Under the pieces are notes generated by a model that worked only from the letters and a program-made list of their open reading frames with translations, was not told the DNA's origin and made no database searches. 64,000 bases of DNA, taken from assembly GCF_001021025.1 (NCBI RefSeq), contig NZ_CP011541.1:124001-188000 (forward strand), in the 5' to 3' direction. The position numbers and the translations under genes were made by a program. Origin of the DNA: Corynebacterium epidermidicanis. GTDB taxonomy: Bacteria > Actinomycetota > Actinomycetes > Mycobacteriales > Mycobacteriaceae. This document shows positions 8,470 to 17,626 of the stretch, piece after piece. Every line of letters begins with the position of its first letter. The first letter of the stretch is position 1.

Positions 8470-9726
8470 ATGTCTGAATTTCCGCACGTTGCTTTTGTAG
8501 GTTTGGGATACATCGGCCTGCCAACTGCAGTGACGATGGCGCTCAACGGCGTTAAGGTCACGGGTGTTGACGTCAACCAGAACACGGTTGATCGAGTTAA
8601 TGAAGGTAAGGTGACCATCGTCGAGCCTGGTTTGGAAGAGGCGCTGCAGAAGGTGGTAGCTGCTGGAAACCTGACTGCGACGACCGAGATGGTGCACGCC
8701 GATGTTTACATTATCGCAGTGCCGACGCCATTTAAGGATGATCATGAGGGCGATCTGTCTTACATCATGTCTGCAGCTTCCAATATTGCTCCGCAGCTGC
8801 AGGGTGATGAGCTGGTTATCCTAGAATCCACCAGCCCTCCGCTGACTACGGAGAAGATGGCGGCTAAGATCCTGGAGCTGCGTCCAGATCTCGCTGCGCA
8901 CCGTGATGGTGAGTCGAGCGACAAGCCAGTGATCTACTTTGCGCACTGCCCTGAGCGCATTCTTCCGGGTTACGCCATGGAAGAGCTGGTCACCAACGAC
9001 CGCATCATCGGTGGCATGTCCGAGGAAGCCACCAAGCGCGCTACCGCTGTATACAAGTCGTTCTGCAGGGGTGAGCTGCTGGGCACCACCGCAACCACCG
9101 CTGAGCTGGCAAAGCTGACCGAGAATTCCTTCCGTGATGTCAACATTGCGTTTGCAAACGAGCTATCCCTTATCTGTGACAAGCTCGGAGTGGATGTTTG
9201 GGAGCTCATCGAGCTAGCTAACCACCACCCACGCGTGAACATTTTGCAGCCCGGTCCCGGCGTTGGCGGCCACTGCATTGCGGTCGACCCATGGTTCATC
9301 GTGTCTTCGGACCGTGAAAACTCCAACCTCATCCGCACTGCTCGTGAGGTCAATGACGGTAAACCAATCTGGGTTATGAACAAGGTCAAGCAAGCTCTGG
9401 TGACGACCGAAAACCCTGTCATTGCTACCCTGGGCCTTGCTTTTAAGGCAAACATTGATGACCTGCGTGAATCCCCGGCCTTGAACATCACGAAACAACT
9501 GGCTGAGGAGCTGCCAAATGAGCGCATTCTCGCTGTGGAGCCAAATGTCTCCGAGCTGCCTTCTCGCCTGCATGATTACAATAACATAGAGCTGGTTGAC
9601 ACCAAGACCGCACTTGAGCAGGCCAATATCATCGTTCTCCTCGTAGATCACAAGGAGTTCTATGACGTTCCTGCTACCGCACTAGCGGACAAGACTGTCG
9701 TGGATACTAAAGGCTTGTGGCGCTAG
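8470..9726 (+). CDS. wecC: UDP-N-acetyl-D-mannosamine dehydrogenase (nucleotide-sugar dehydrogenase)
   Basis: A 418-residue UDP-sugar dehydrogenase. The Rossmann motif GLGYIGLPTA begins at residue 11, and the catalytic Cys is C269 in GPGVGGHCIAVDPWF. The usual central helix and C-terminal UDP-binding domain are present. The GPGxGGHCIAVDPWF form with HCPERILPG is typical of WecC (UDP-ManNAc to UDP-ManNAcA, two NAD-dependent steps) rather than of UDP-glucose dehydrogenase. WecB, which makes its substrate, lies at 20127-21275. GAGAGG precedes the ATG. It starts a second forward transcription unit that continues through the genes to 16803. Confidence 0.85.
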   Translation: MSEFPHVAFVGLGYIGLPTAVTMALNGVKVTGVDVNQNTVDRVNEGKVTIVEPGLEEALQKVVAAGNLTATTEMVHADVYIIAVPTPFKDDHEGDLSYIMSAASNIAPQLQGDELVILESTSPPLTTEKMAAKILELRPDLAAHRDGESSDKPVIYFAHCPERILPGYAMEELVTNDRIIGGMSEEATKRATAVYKSFCRGELLGTTATTAELAKLTENSFRDVNIAFANELSLICDKLGVDVWELIELANHHPRVNILQPGPGVGGHCIAVDPWFIVSSDRENSNLIRTAREVNDGKPIWVMNKVKQALVTTENPVIATLGLAFKANIDDLRESPALNITKQLAEELPNERILAVEPNVSELPSRLHDYNNIELVDTKTALEQANIIVLLVDHKEFYDVPATALADKTVVDTKGLWR

Positions 9727-9766
9727 AAAGACGGCTTGATCTTCATTATGATTGGAAACCATTGCA

Positions 9767-10195
9767 ATGAACAATAAACAAGAAAAGACTATCTATTTGG
9801 CCTTAGCAATCACGCCAACATTGCTAGCCTTTATGACTCTCACATTGGTTTTGGTTCACCTCGAACTATCCGCATTGGTTGTGCTCTCCATCGCAATTGC
9901 TATTCTCCCAATCATCTCGCATTTTCGCATGAGGAGAATGCTAGCTTCAATCCGTACTAGCGTGACTTTTTCATCGAAAAACTCACCCGTGGAATTTGAA
10001 AAAAACTTGAAAATGCTAGAGGAGCAATTGAACTCGTTGGTTCTGAATATGCAAGCTAGCGCAAATGATTCTAGGCAAAATAAAAATGATATCGATCTGA
10101 TTAAATTGTCAAACGAGATACGTCGGGAATCGCGGTACATCCGGCTGGTAGCCCAGGAAATGCAAGATCAACTGCGAGAAAGGCCAAGGAGTTGA
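9767..10195 (+). CDS. small two-span membrane protein with coiled-coil tail
   Basis: A 142-residue protein of unknown function. Residues 8-50 form two adjacent hydrophobic spans (LALAITPTLLAFMTLTLVLV and LSALVVLSIAIAILPII). The rest is a charged, heptad-like helix (MLEEQLNSLVLNM and so on), so it is probably anchored in the membrane with a cytoplasmic coiled coil. GGAAA before ATG 9767 favours this start over a TTG five codons upstream. It sits between wecC and a glycosyltransferase gene whose start overlaps its stop. A scaffold or chain-length role in glycan assembly is a guess from position. Confidence 0.6.
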   Translation: MNNKQEKTIYLALAITPTLLAFMTLTLVLVHLELSALVVLSIAIAILPIISHFRMRRMLASIRTSVTFSSKNSPVEFEKNLKMLEEQLNSLVLNMQASANDSRQNKNDIDLIKLSNEIRRESRYIRLVAQEMQDQLRERPRS

Positions 10196-11841
10196 GATTA
10201 GGCAAGTCGCATGAAATCTGCTTGAATCAAATTTCCTCCCAGGACGTGTCACTTGCCGGGCCGGGTGAGGCAGCACGCAAAGCGCTGCGGCTATTAGGAT
10301 TGCCAGTGAACTCGAGTGTCCAAAGTACGACAACCGAAGCCGAAAGTCTCGGTAAAGAAACTCTAGTTACACACTTCCTTGATTTGTTCGCATGCTTGGA
10401 AGAAGTAATGGACAATGTGCCGAATCAGTCCCTGTTCTTGGCAATCAAAGATCTCTATTACGATACTCATGGTCGGATTGCGAACTACTTTAATGAATCT
10501 CCACAACTTCGAATCGACATCTCTGATCAAATTCAAAGCCGACGTCTCTCGCGCATTGACTGGAGTCTTCTACAACCTGAGGTTGAAGGTTTGGCACTAC
10601 TTTATAACTTTTCTCCCTTCCAGGACACTGGTGCGACAGTAGCATCAAAGAGAATCAGAAATTTTGGTAAGACTGTTGATGTAATCGCATGTTCGATGTT
10701 GCACCGAAAAAAAATTGATCCAACGATCGAAACGATTTCACAGCCGTATGTGCGAAAAAAGAAGTTTCTGTCAACGGCTCCCTCGTGGGATTCGTTTCCG
10801 AAATATGAATCATATGTACGGCGTGCGATTCGCGAAGCCGAGATGCTCATGCAAGAAGGTGCCAAATATAAATTCATATACTCACGAGCAATGTGGGCGC
10901 CGTCATTGTATGCAGGCGCAATGTTTAAGATTAAGCATCCTGAAATTAAATGGATTGCGGAATTCTCCGATCCTCTATCTCGAGATGTCGAAGGCAAGCG
11001 CAGGGGAGCAGCGCTGCCACAAGACAGTCTATTGCTTGCTGAGTTTGCTAAAAGAATTGAGTTGCCGAAAGAGCAAATTTCTGAATTCAACGTATTCGAG
11101 CTCGCCGAATACTTAGTTTACATTTTGGCCGACGAAATCGTATTTACGAATACAAACCAGAAGAACATAATGCTCGACCAAATTTATGAAAGTGATTTTG
11201 GAAGGAATTTGTTCGACGAGGTTGAAAAGAAATCTTCAGTACAGAATCATCCTACCCTACCTCGAGAATATTATTCAGTCGTCGATTCTGATTATAAAGT
11301 TAGTGATCAGTTTTTGAATCTGGCATATTTTGGTGAGTTTTATTCTAGTCGCGGAATTACAGAAGTAACTGCAGCTATTAGATCTTTGCCGGATTGTATA
11401 CGTAAACGTATAAAATTGCACGTGTTTACAAATTACATCCCGCCTTCAGAAGGGGGAGCAAGGCCCCGGCAGCTTTCTGAGGCCCAATTTAACGAATTGG
11501 TGGAGCGCGCACATGAAGGCGTCGGTTCAAAAGGGATCGAAGAAAATGTATCGTTCAACGCGTCTCTTCCTTATTTAAAGTTTCTCGCAACTACCGACAG
11601 ATTCGATGTGTTAATAGTTAACGATGCTCGTTCGGGAGAACACCACAAGATAAACCCATATTTGCCTTCTAAATGGAGTGACTACGCGGGATCTTCTGCT
11701 TCTTCGTGGGCTTTTATTGAGGCCGGATCGATTTTATCGACCAAAAATGCTAAATACAAAACTCCGGTTGGTGATGTCTTGACGGCTCGAAAATTGCTTT
11801 GGGATTTGGTTCTAGAAAAATATCCAGAAACGGTTGTGTAA
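10192..11841 (+). CDS. GT4-like glycosyltransferase, homologous to the C-terminal module of the 4416-6485 protein
   Basis: A 549-residue protein. From about residue 130 it matches the second half of the 689-residue enzyme in order and spacing: LLYNFSPFQDTGATVASK, then YSRAMW, WIAEFSDP, EIVFTNTNQK, LAYFGEFYSSRG and INPYLPSKWSDYAG. The first 120 residues look like the tail of a GT2 domain without its catalytic part, as if a GT2-GT4 fusion lost its front. Codon use and base composition are markedly AT-rich. The start is uncertain: TTG 10192 overlaps the upstream stop with AAGGAG directly against it, and TTG 10222 is an alternative. The next gene overlaps its stop by 1 nt. Confidence 0.7.
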   Translation: MRLGKSHEICLNQISSQDVSLAGPGEAARKALRLLGLPVNSSVQSTTTEAESLGKETLVTHFLDLFACLEEVMDNVPNQSLFLAIKDLYYDTHGRIANYFNESPQLRIDISDQIQSRRLSRIDWSLLQPEVEGLALLYNFSPFQDTGATVASKRIRNFGKTVDVIACSMLHRKKIDPTIETISQPYVRKKKFLSTAPSWDSFPKYESYVRRAIREAEMLMQEGAKYKFIYSRAMWAPSLYAGAMFKIKHPEIKWIAEFSDPLSRDVEGKRRGAALPQDSLLLAEFAKRIELPKEQISEFNVFELAEYLVYILADEIVFTNTNQKNIMLDQIYESDFGRNLFDEVEKKSSVQNHPTLPREYYSVVDSDYKVSDQFLNLAYFGEFYSSRGITEVTAAIRSLPDCIRKRIKLHVFTNYIPPSEGGARPRQLSEAQFNELVERAHEGVGSKGIEENVSFNASLPYLKFLATTDRFDVLIVNDARSGEHHKINPYLPSKWSDYAGSSASSWAFIEAGSILSTKNAKYKTPVGDVLTARKLLWDLVLEKYPETVV

Positions 11842-12380
11842 TGAATTCTGTGGATAAGTCGGTTAAGGATGCACTTGGTTCAATGGGGCGCGCATCCACG
11901 CCCGCGGTGGCAAATAATCCTTTTAACTTGAATTATCTCGACTTGATTTCAGGCGAGTTGGTTCCTAGTCGACCTAATACCACTGTTTGGATTGCGCCAA
12001 AACCAGTATTTTCCGAATTTGGCCTCGGTACACCCACTGTTTACGGGTCTCCTGCTTGTTTGCTCGAACAAGTTAAACACCATCATACGTCTAGTTTTTT
12101 GGTAGATACCGAAGCATTTCAATCTGGGCCGTGGTACGGAACTGGAAGCGGAAAGTTTCATGCAATGGCACTGTTAATCTCTAACGCTGCCAATGAGGCC
12201 AATAAACTGGGAAAATCAACGTTCATTGTGAGTTCTAGCACTTTCAAGCGTTCGATTGAGTACGAGCTATTAATGCAAAGTTTCAATTACGATTTGGCCG
12301 GCGCCGATCGCTCGCAAATGGAAGAAGGGGCGCGACTTTCTCCGATTACCGAGTATTACCTGTGTCGTTCTAACTTTTGA
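11841..12380 (+). CDS. uncharacterised small protein preceding the giant glycosyltransferase
   Basis: A 179-residue soluble protein I do not recognise. Visible stretches are TVWIAPKP, PTVYGSPACLL, SFLVDTEAF and GPWYGTGSGKFHAMALLI. The alternation of strands and helices suggests a Rossmann-like half-domain, such as the N-terminal half of a GT-B fold or a TIM-barrel fragment. The ATG overlaps the stop of the preceding gene (TAATG), and the next gene starts 16 nt on, so the three are one operon. It could be an accessory domain of the neighbouring glycosyltransferases; no catalytic motif is evident. Confidence 0.55.
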   Translation: MNSVDKSVKDALGSMGRASTPAVANNPFNLNYLDLISGELVPSRPNTTVWIAPKPVFSEFGLGTPTVYGSPACLLEQVKHHHTSSFLVDTEAFQSGPWYGTGSGKFHAMALLISNAANEANKLGKSTFIVSSSTFKRSIEYELLMQSFNYDLAGADRSQMEEGARLSPITEYYLCRSNF

Positions 12381-12396
12381 TTACTGCGAAGGAATA

Positions 12397-15300
12397 GTGG
12401 GATCTGCTTTGGATGTTAACTCTCTAAATGTACTGTTTGCTACAGATGTCAAGTACTCGGTCGATTCTTCGGCATGCTATTGGATAGAAGGCTTTTTGTC
12501 CAAATTGGTCGAGGACGGAAATTCGGTTACATTTGTGCAACGCGAGCGGCAGGCCGACGATCTTCATACAAGATTAGCAGCGCTCGGTATTGAAATAATT
12601 CCTGCTATCCGACATCCTGAAGAAGCCTATGATGGGACTGGTGTCCTAGGGCGATTCGCGGCAAGGCAAGTAGTTCGATTGTCTCGAAAGGAAAGTTTCG
12701 ACTTAGTTATAACTCAGGGATTAGAATTGTGCGTTTTCGTAGCAGGGGCGAAGGAAAACACACACAATTTGTGGTGCATTCCAGAATATAATCCAACCAC
12801 GAACGCAATATTCTCTGAGGCTGACCTTCAAGAAATTTCGAAACTGGCGCCAGGAGCAAAGACGGTCCTCTTTAGCAACAATGTGTTGCGTGGGCAAGTG
12901 GAGTCGAGGTATGCACAGCTAACGTCTAAGACAAGATTGCTTCCAAATATTTCAATGAGAAAGAGCGGGGAAGTACAGATGCGAAATGAAGCTGGCTTAC
13001 CTACCCTTTATTTAGATTTTCCGCGTCTAGAGCGAGAATACGATCAAATTGATTTTGAACGCTGCGCGTTAGAAGCAAAGTTTTTAAGAGATATCGTTAG
13101 GGTTGTTGTATGCGGAATCGGCGGAGTTGATGAGGAGGAAGTTTCTGCTAGACTTGACCGGATTGGTATCTCCAGCTACCCAGCTTTAGAGTTTGAGGAT
13201 CGTGAGTTTCAACACTGCCGCTATAGGAGTTACGAAGCTGCGGTATTGATATCTGATCCCAATGGCGCAACTTCGCAAATCGCATCTATATCTGGTATCC
13301 CGGTGGCGAGTCTTGAAGGCTCTCCATCATATGCTGACCTTGTGCGATCATTGAAGACTCGAGTCGAGCTATCTGGCGGCGAAGATAAAGGTAGTTTATT
13401 CTTTTCGAATTTCGCTTCAGATTTAGCGGATTATAAAGCGATTCCTTTGCACACAGAACCTAAGAAAGTCTTGGTTGTTGGCGCTGATCTTAAGTTTGCC
13501 GGAGATATGTTGGATGCCTTAGTTCAGCGTCGAGATATTGAACTCAAGATCGACAAGCTTGCTTCTAATGGTCGTGTTGAACCACAGGTAAGTACACAGT
13601 TTTTGGAGTGGGCAGATGCCATTATAGTTGAGTTTGCAAGTGTAAACGCTGTTTGGTATTCAAATGCGGTTTCTCCACGCCAGAAGCTTTTTGTCCATCT
13701 GCATGGTTACGAATTGTATTCTGATTGGATTGGCGATCTAAATATCGATGGTGTCGCGGCTGTTGTTGTGGCTTCGGAATTCTATAGGGATAAAGTGCTG
13801 GAAAAAATGGGATGGCCATCGCATAAGGTGGTGGTCATTCCAAACAGTGTAAAGATTGAAGATCTAAATCGCGAAAAGGATCCTGAGTCCAAGTATCACA
13901 TCGGGCTTATTGGCTATGTACCGATTCTCAAACGCCCAGACCGGGCTCTCGATCTACTTGACAAGCTGTTAGAGTTTGACGACCGTTTTACACTCCACGT
14001 TAAAGGTCACGCCCCTTGGAACTACCCATGGGAGTGGTCTAAGTCTATTCATCAAGATCAGTATAGAGACTTTTTCCGCAGGATTGGTGAAAGTCCGGGG
14101 ATTTCAAAATCCATTAGTTTCGAACCATTTGGTCCTGATATTGGAAACTGGTTTTCCAAGATTGGTTGGATACTTTCGCCTTCGTACCGAGAAACCTTTC
14201 ACCTTGCCGCAATTGAAGGTGCCTGCAGTGGAGCGGTTCCGCTTGCTTGGAGAAGGGAGGGTTCGGAAGAAATAATCGGATCAGATTATAATTTTAAAAA
14301 TACTGATGAAGTTGTTGATTTCGTTTTGGATGTTATTCAGTCCGGGCGATATGAAGACGTATCAAAAAGTGCTAGCGATTTTGCTCAGAGGTATTCAGCT
14401 GAAATTGTTCGCGAACGATGGCTCGACCTAGTCTTTTCGATTGATGATTTATCTTCAGGCAGTTTGGAGTGTCCAGATGCCGCAGTTAGCTGGATCGATA
14501 AATTCAAGGCTCCATTCATTAATAGCTTGCCGGCGACAGAAGCTAACTTGTGTAAAGCAGTGTCAAGGGAAATGGCGCGCCATGATGTAGAACAAGCAAT
14601 GGCATTGCTGGACGAGAATATCAACATTACTGCTCATAAGCGTGGAGTTGTAAAAGACCTCGAGCTATATGTCCGCGGCCTTTTTGCTTTGGACGAACGA
14701 AAGTATGACCTTTTAATTAATGACTGGTCGGGCGTGGAACCATCCAAGGAGTTGAAAGATTCGGCAGTTCTAATTGAACAAGGACAGGGTCTAAGGGCTT
14801 TCGAACTATTCGCTCCAAGAGATGCATTTGTCCACGTTTCTCCACCGAACTGGTTTAAGAAGGGCAAGAGGGATTTGTACCGGCGCCTTGACGGTGATGC
14901 ACCGTTCGAGGTTGAAATTAATGGCGATTATAGATTTGATCGTTGGGTCGAGCTTGCGAAAGCTCGGTTGATCCAAATTGTCGCAGAACTGGGTGCGGAT
15001 CAGATAGTGGCATATGGTCCTCTTTGGTTGGCATTACCGGCAGCCCTAGCTGCTAACCAACTGAATATTGGGTTCGTATGGGCAGTGGAAAAAAATGAAA
15101 ATGGGGTAGTCGAACGTGTAGGCAATATAAATTCTGCCAGCCCGGATATTGAAGCACAGTTAGCCAAAATTCTGCTAGAAAATGCAGACCTGCGAATGGT
15201 CGAAATTGCCGGAGGAAGGGATTATTCAGGCTTCTACTGGTATGCCGACGCAGCACTTGGCTCAAAAAAAGAGAAAAACGGGCAGCTTGAAGTCTTTTCC

Positions 15301-16803
15301 ATGCTGACGGCAGATAAGGCGTTTGCCCAGGATCGGGTTTCACGTAAGCGAGAATTGCCTACGCGGTCGAAAGCCATTTCGGAATACTTTGTTGCAATAT
15401 TCGGAATCGGTGAGGAAATACGCTCAGCCATTTCGCAATCCCAAATGCGCTGTTTTGAAATTTTTGACACGAACGGTGTTACGAGTGATCTTGATCTTCT
15501 ACTCGTTTGGGGAGACGCTCTAGAGCGAAGTAATTTCCAGCTTGACCAGACAATCGAGTTTATTAGTTCGGCTCGTTCTAAAGGTATACCCGTCTGCCTT
15601 GTCTATTGCGAGAAAAACGTACCCAGTTCAAAAATGATCGCGGTTGCGCGCCTATGTGACATGCTGGCTTTCAGCTGGCTACCTGGAAGTTCTCCGATTC
15701 TGCAGCTGAATCCGTTGACCGTAAGCCGATTAACCTTTTGGGACAATCAACGAGCTATGGATGAAAACGTGGCCATGGTATTACGTGCTTTGGCGGAGCC
15801 TGTTGTTGTAACACGCAATGAGAAACGCATGGCAAATGAGCTCACAGCGGATTCGAAACTGTGTGTCGATACGCCAACTGATAATCAAGCTGTAGATCTG
15901 TTCGCAAGTCACGAAAAGGTTTCTGTAATTATAGCGACACATAAGGGTGTTCATCGAATTAGGCAATGTCTGGAATCGATATCTTCACAGACGCTTCCGC
16001 AACACCTTATTGAACTTGTGATCATTGAGAACGGAATTGCAGACGGGACGAAGAAAATTGTTGATGACTTTAGAGCAGCCAATCCCGGTATTTCAATTGT
16101 TTATCAGTTCTCTAAAATCGCTAGCGCGGGGAATGCTAGAAATATTGGATTAGACTTAGCGGATGGCGCCTACGTGACGTTTGTCGACGATGATGACTAT
16201 TTGGAAGAAAATTATCTGCTTTCCATGTGGTTGTCGGCTGGCGATGATTCAGTTGTTGTCGGCGGGTTGACCGATAGGGCAGAAAATGGAACCTACAAAA
16301 GGGAAACGCCTAACAACTTGCGATTGTCTGCACTGCAAGATGACCGTGTTCCGCTGGCGAAACGGTCTGGATTGTTGTTCATGAACTCTTGCAAGTTGAT
16401 CCCGGCAAAGTATCTAAAACGAATCCGTTATGCCTCCGAGCTCTCTTCCGGAGAAGATATCGTGTTTATGTCTCAACTTCTTAACTTTAAGGATCTCAAG
16501 TTTGTAGGGGCAGCAAATCTTGAAAAGGCTGACTATATCCGGGTGCTTAGAGATGAATCAATCTCTAGACAGGCTATGACTTTTGACTTTGGAATTGTAC
16601 AGAGGGTAGCCGTGCTAAACGCTTTAACTGATCTGAAAGGCACGCTTCCGAAGGAGGCGCACCGAGCGATCGAAGTGATCCAAGATGCGCAGGCGAGTTT
16701 CATCAGGAAATATCGGAAAGAGATGCCAGGTGACGAAAACAAAGTTACCAAGTATCTTGCAGAAAATCTAAAACCGGTTAGTGCAGGAGTAAATTTGGCT
16801 TAA
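12397..16803 (+). CDS. giant multi-domain glycosyltransferase (GT-B plus GT2 domains)
   Basis: A 1468-residue protein, several times the size of a usual glycosyltransferase. Residues 1-340 look like a GT-B N-terminal or sensing domain. Residues of about 360-690 form a GT4-like domain (LFVHLHGYELYSDW near 430, VVVIPNSVKI near 480, SPSYRETFHLAAIEGACSG). Residues 700-1150 show another GT-B-like half with no clear motif. Residues of about 1170-1468 form a GT2 domain (VSVIIATHKG, GNARNIGLDLADG, Asp cluster VDDDDY near 1263, LSSGEDIVFMSQLL) closely related to the GT2 of the 4416-6485 protein. The start is GTG 12397 behind GAAGGAA. It probably adds several sugars processively to a repeat unit. It is AT-rich and ends the forward cluster. 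Confidence 0.7.
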   Translation: MGSALDVNSLNVLFATDVKYSVDSSACYWIEGFLSKLVEDGNSVTFVQRERQADDLHTRLAALGIEIIPAIRHPEEAYDGTGVLGRFAARQVVRLSRKESFDLVITQGLELCVFVAGAKENTHNLWCIPEYNPTTNAIFSEADLQEISKLAPGAKTVLFSNNVLRGQVESRYAQLTSKTRLLPNISMRKSGEVQMRNEAGLPTLYLDFPRLEREYDQIDFERCALEAKFLRDIVRVVVCGIGGVDEEEVSARLDRIGISSYPALEFEDREFQHCRYRSYEAAVLISDPNGATSQIASISGIPVASLEGSPSYADLVRSLKTRVELSGGEDKGSLFFSNFASDLADYKAIPLHTEPKKVLVVGADLKFAGDMLDALVQRRDIELKIDKLASNGRVEPQVSTQFLEWADAIIVEFASVNAVWYSNAVSPRQKLFVHLHGYELYSDWIGDLNIDGVAAVVVASEFYRDKVLEKMGWPSHKVVVIPNSVKIEDLNREKDPESKYHIGLIGYVPILKRPDRALDLLDKLLEFDDRFTLHVKGHAPWNYPWEWSKSIHQDQYRDFFRRIGESPGISKSISFEPFGPDIGNWFSKIGWILSPSYRETFHLAAIEGACSGAVPLAWRREGSEEIIGSDYNFKNTDEVVDFVLDVIQSGRYEDVSKSASDFAQRYSAEIVRERWLDLVFSIDDLSSGSLECPDAAVSWIDKFKAPFINSLPATEANLCKAVSREMARHDVEQAMALLDENINITAHKRGVVKDLELYVRGLFALDERKYDLLINDWSGVEPSKELKDSAVLIEQGQGLRAFELFAPRDAFVHVSPPNWFKKGKRDLYRRLDGDAPFEVEINGDYRFDRWVELAKARLIQIVAELGADQIVAYGPLWLALPAALAANQLNIGFVWAVEKNENGVVERVGNINSASPDIEAQLAKILLENADLRMVEIAGGRDYSGFYWYADAALGSKKEKNGQLEVFSMLTADKAFAQDRVSRKRELPTRSKAISEYFVAIFGIGEEIRSAISQSQMRCFEIFDTNGVTSDLDLLLVWGDALERSNFQLDQTIEFISSARSKGIPVCLVYCEKNVPSSKMIAVARLCDMLAFSWLPGSSPILQLNPLTVSRLTFWDNQRAMDENVAMVLRALAEPVVVTRNEKRMANELTADSKLCVDTPTDNQAVDLFASHEKVSVIIATHKGVHRIRQCLESISSQTLPQHLIELVIIENGIADGTKKIVDDFRAANPGISIVYQFSKIASAGNARNIGLDLADGAYVTFVDDDDYLEENYLLSMWLSAGDDSVVVGGLTDRAENGTYKRETPNNLRLSALQDDRVPLAKRSGLLFMNSCKLIPAKYLKRIRYASELSSGEDIVFMSQLLNFKDLKFVGAANLEKADYIRVLRDESISRQAMTFDFGIVQRVAVLNALTDLKGTLPKEAHRAIEVIQDAQASFIRKYRKEMPGDENKVTKYLAENLKPVSAGVNLA

Positions 16804-17626
16804 GACATGACTTTTCGGCCGTGGCTCTAAAAAGTATTTGGTCTAAAGTGAATCTAATGAATGCTGGCGAATTTGATTTAAGTATTCATGATCATTAATG
16901 AATCGCGTTAAGGCATGCTATTGTTCTTCCGATGTGCCGATTGTCCCAACTTTGTCATATTCGCCCACTCGAGGATTCAGAAATTCGCATGCGGCACCTA
17001 CGTATTAATTATTAATTTCCTGATTTGGCAATACAGCTAGAAACATACCTATCCTGGAAGTATGGGATGTATCTAATTGATCTACTTCTGTCGATGAAAA
17101 GACAAACAGTTATTGGATCAAATTCATTGGTGAAATGTTGGGAAAGCCAAGGGAGTCATGAAGGTTGCGAATCAAAGGATATGTCGGCACTTCTTAGCGA
17201 GTGACATGTGTGTTCGCTTTAGACATGGTTTGGAAATCGGATTAGTCGGTGTTCTCGATTTGTAAAGGTGTCACACTAGCAAGAATAAAGGCAGTCTGGA
17301 TGTATTAAGTAGATCACTATTTTCGACCCGGCTACTTGCCAGGTAGAGATATGTATGTTGGGTGTTGCAATGACAAAAGTTGGTCTGTATTCTGCCACGG
17401 CCAGGGTCCAAGATAGTAGCTTTAGCCTTTCATTCGAGTAAAATACCAATTTCGCGAAGTGGCCGCAGATTTCTTTGAACTATCCGGCGTTCATTTCGGC
17501 TGACTATTAGGAGTCATCGAGTTCTTAGGGGCCGGATTGCCAAACGCTTAAAATTGGACGCACCCCTGATCCGATACCTGGAACAAGGAACGATGTACTC
17601 ATACTCCTTCGTCTCCGTTTCGCCGG
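16804..17626. other. 823-bp AT-rich gap without a recognisable gene
   Basis: No frame on either strand gives a convincing protein. It lies between the convergent ends of the giant glycosyltransferase and the heparinase-like fusion. I see short palindromes only: ATTCAT-N8-ATGAAT at 16884-16903 and an AT palindrome around 17003-17016. There is no obvious rho-independent terminator for either gene, no insertion-sequence ends and no transposase remnant I can recognise. A decayed gene, or a non-coding RNA, is possible. Confidence 0.5.

Noticed and set aside
9752..9766. TTG start five codons upstream for the small membrane protein
   Set aside because: GGAAA lies just before ATG 9767 and overlaps the TTG region, so the ATG is the better start.
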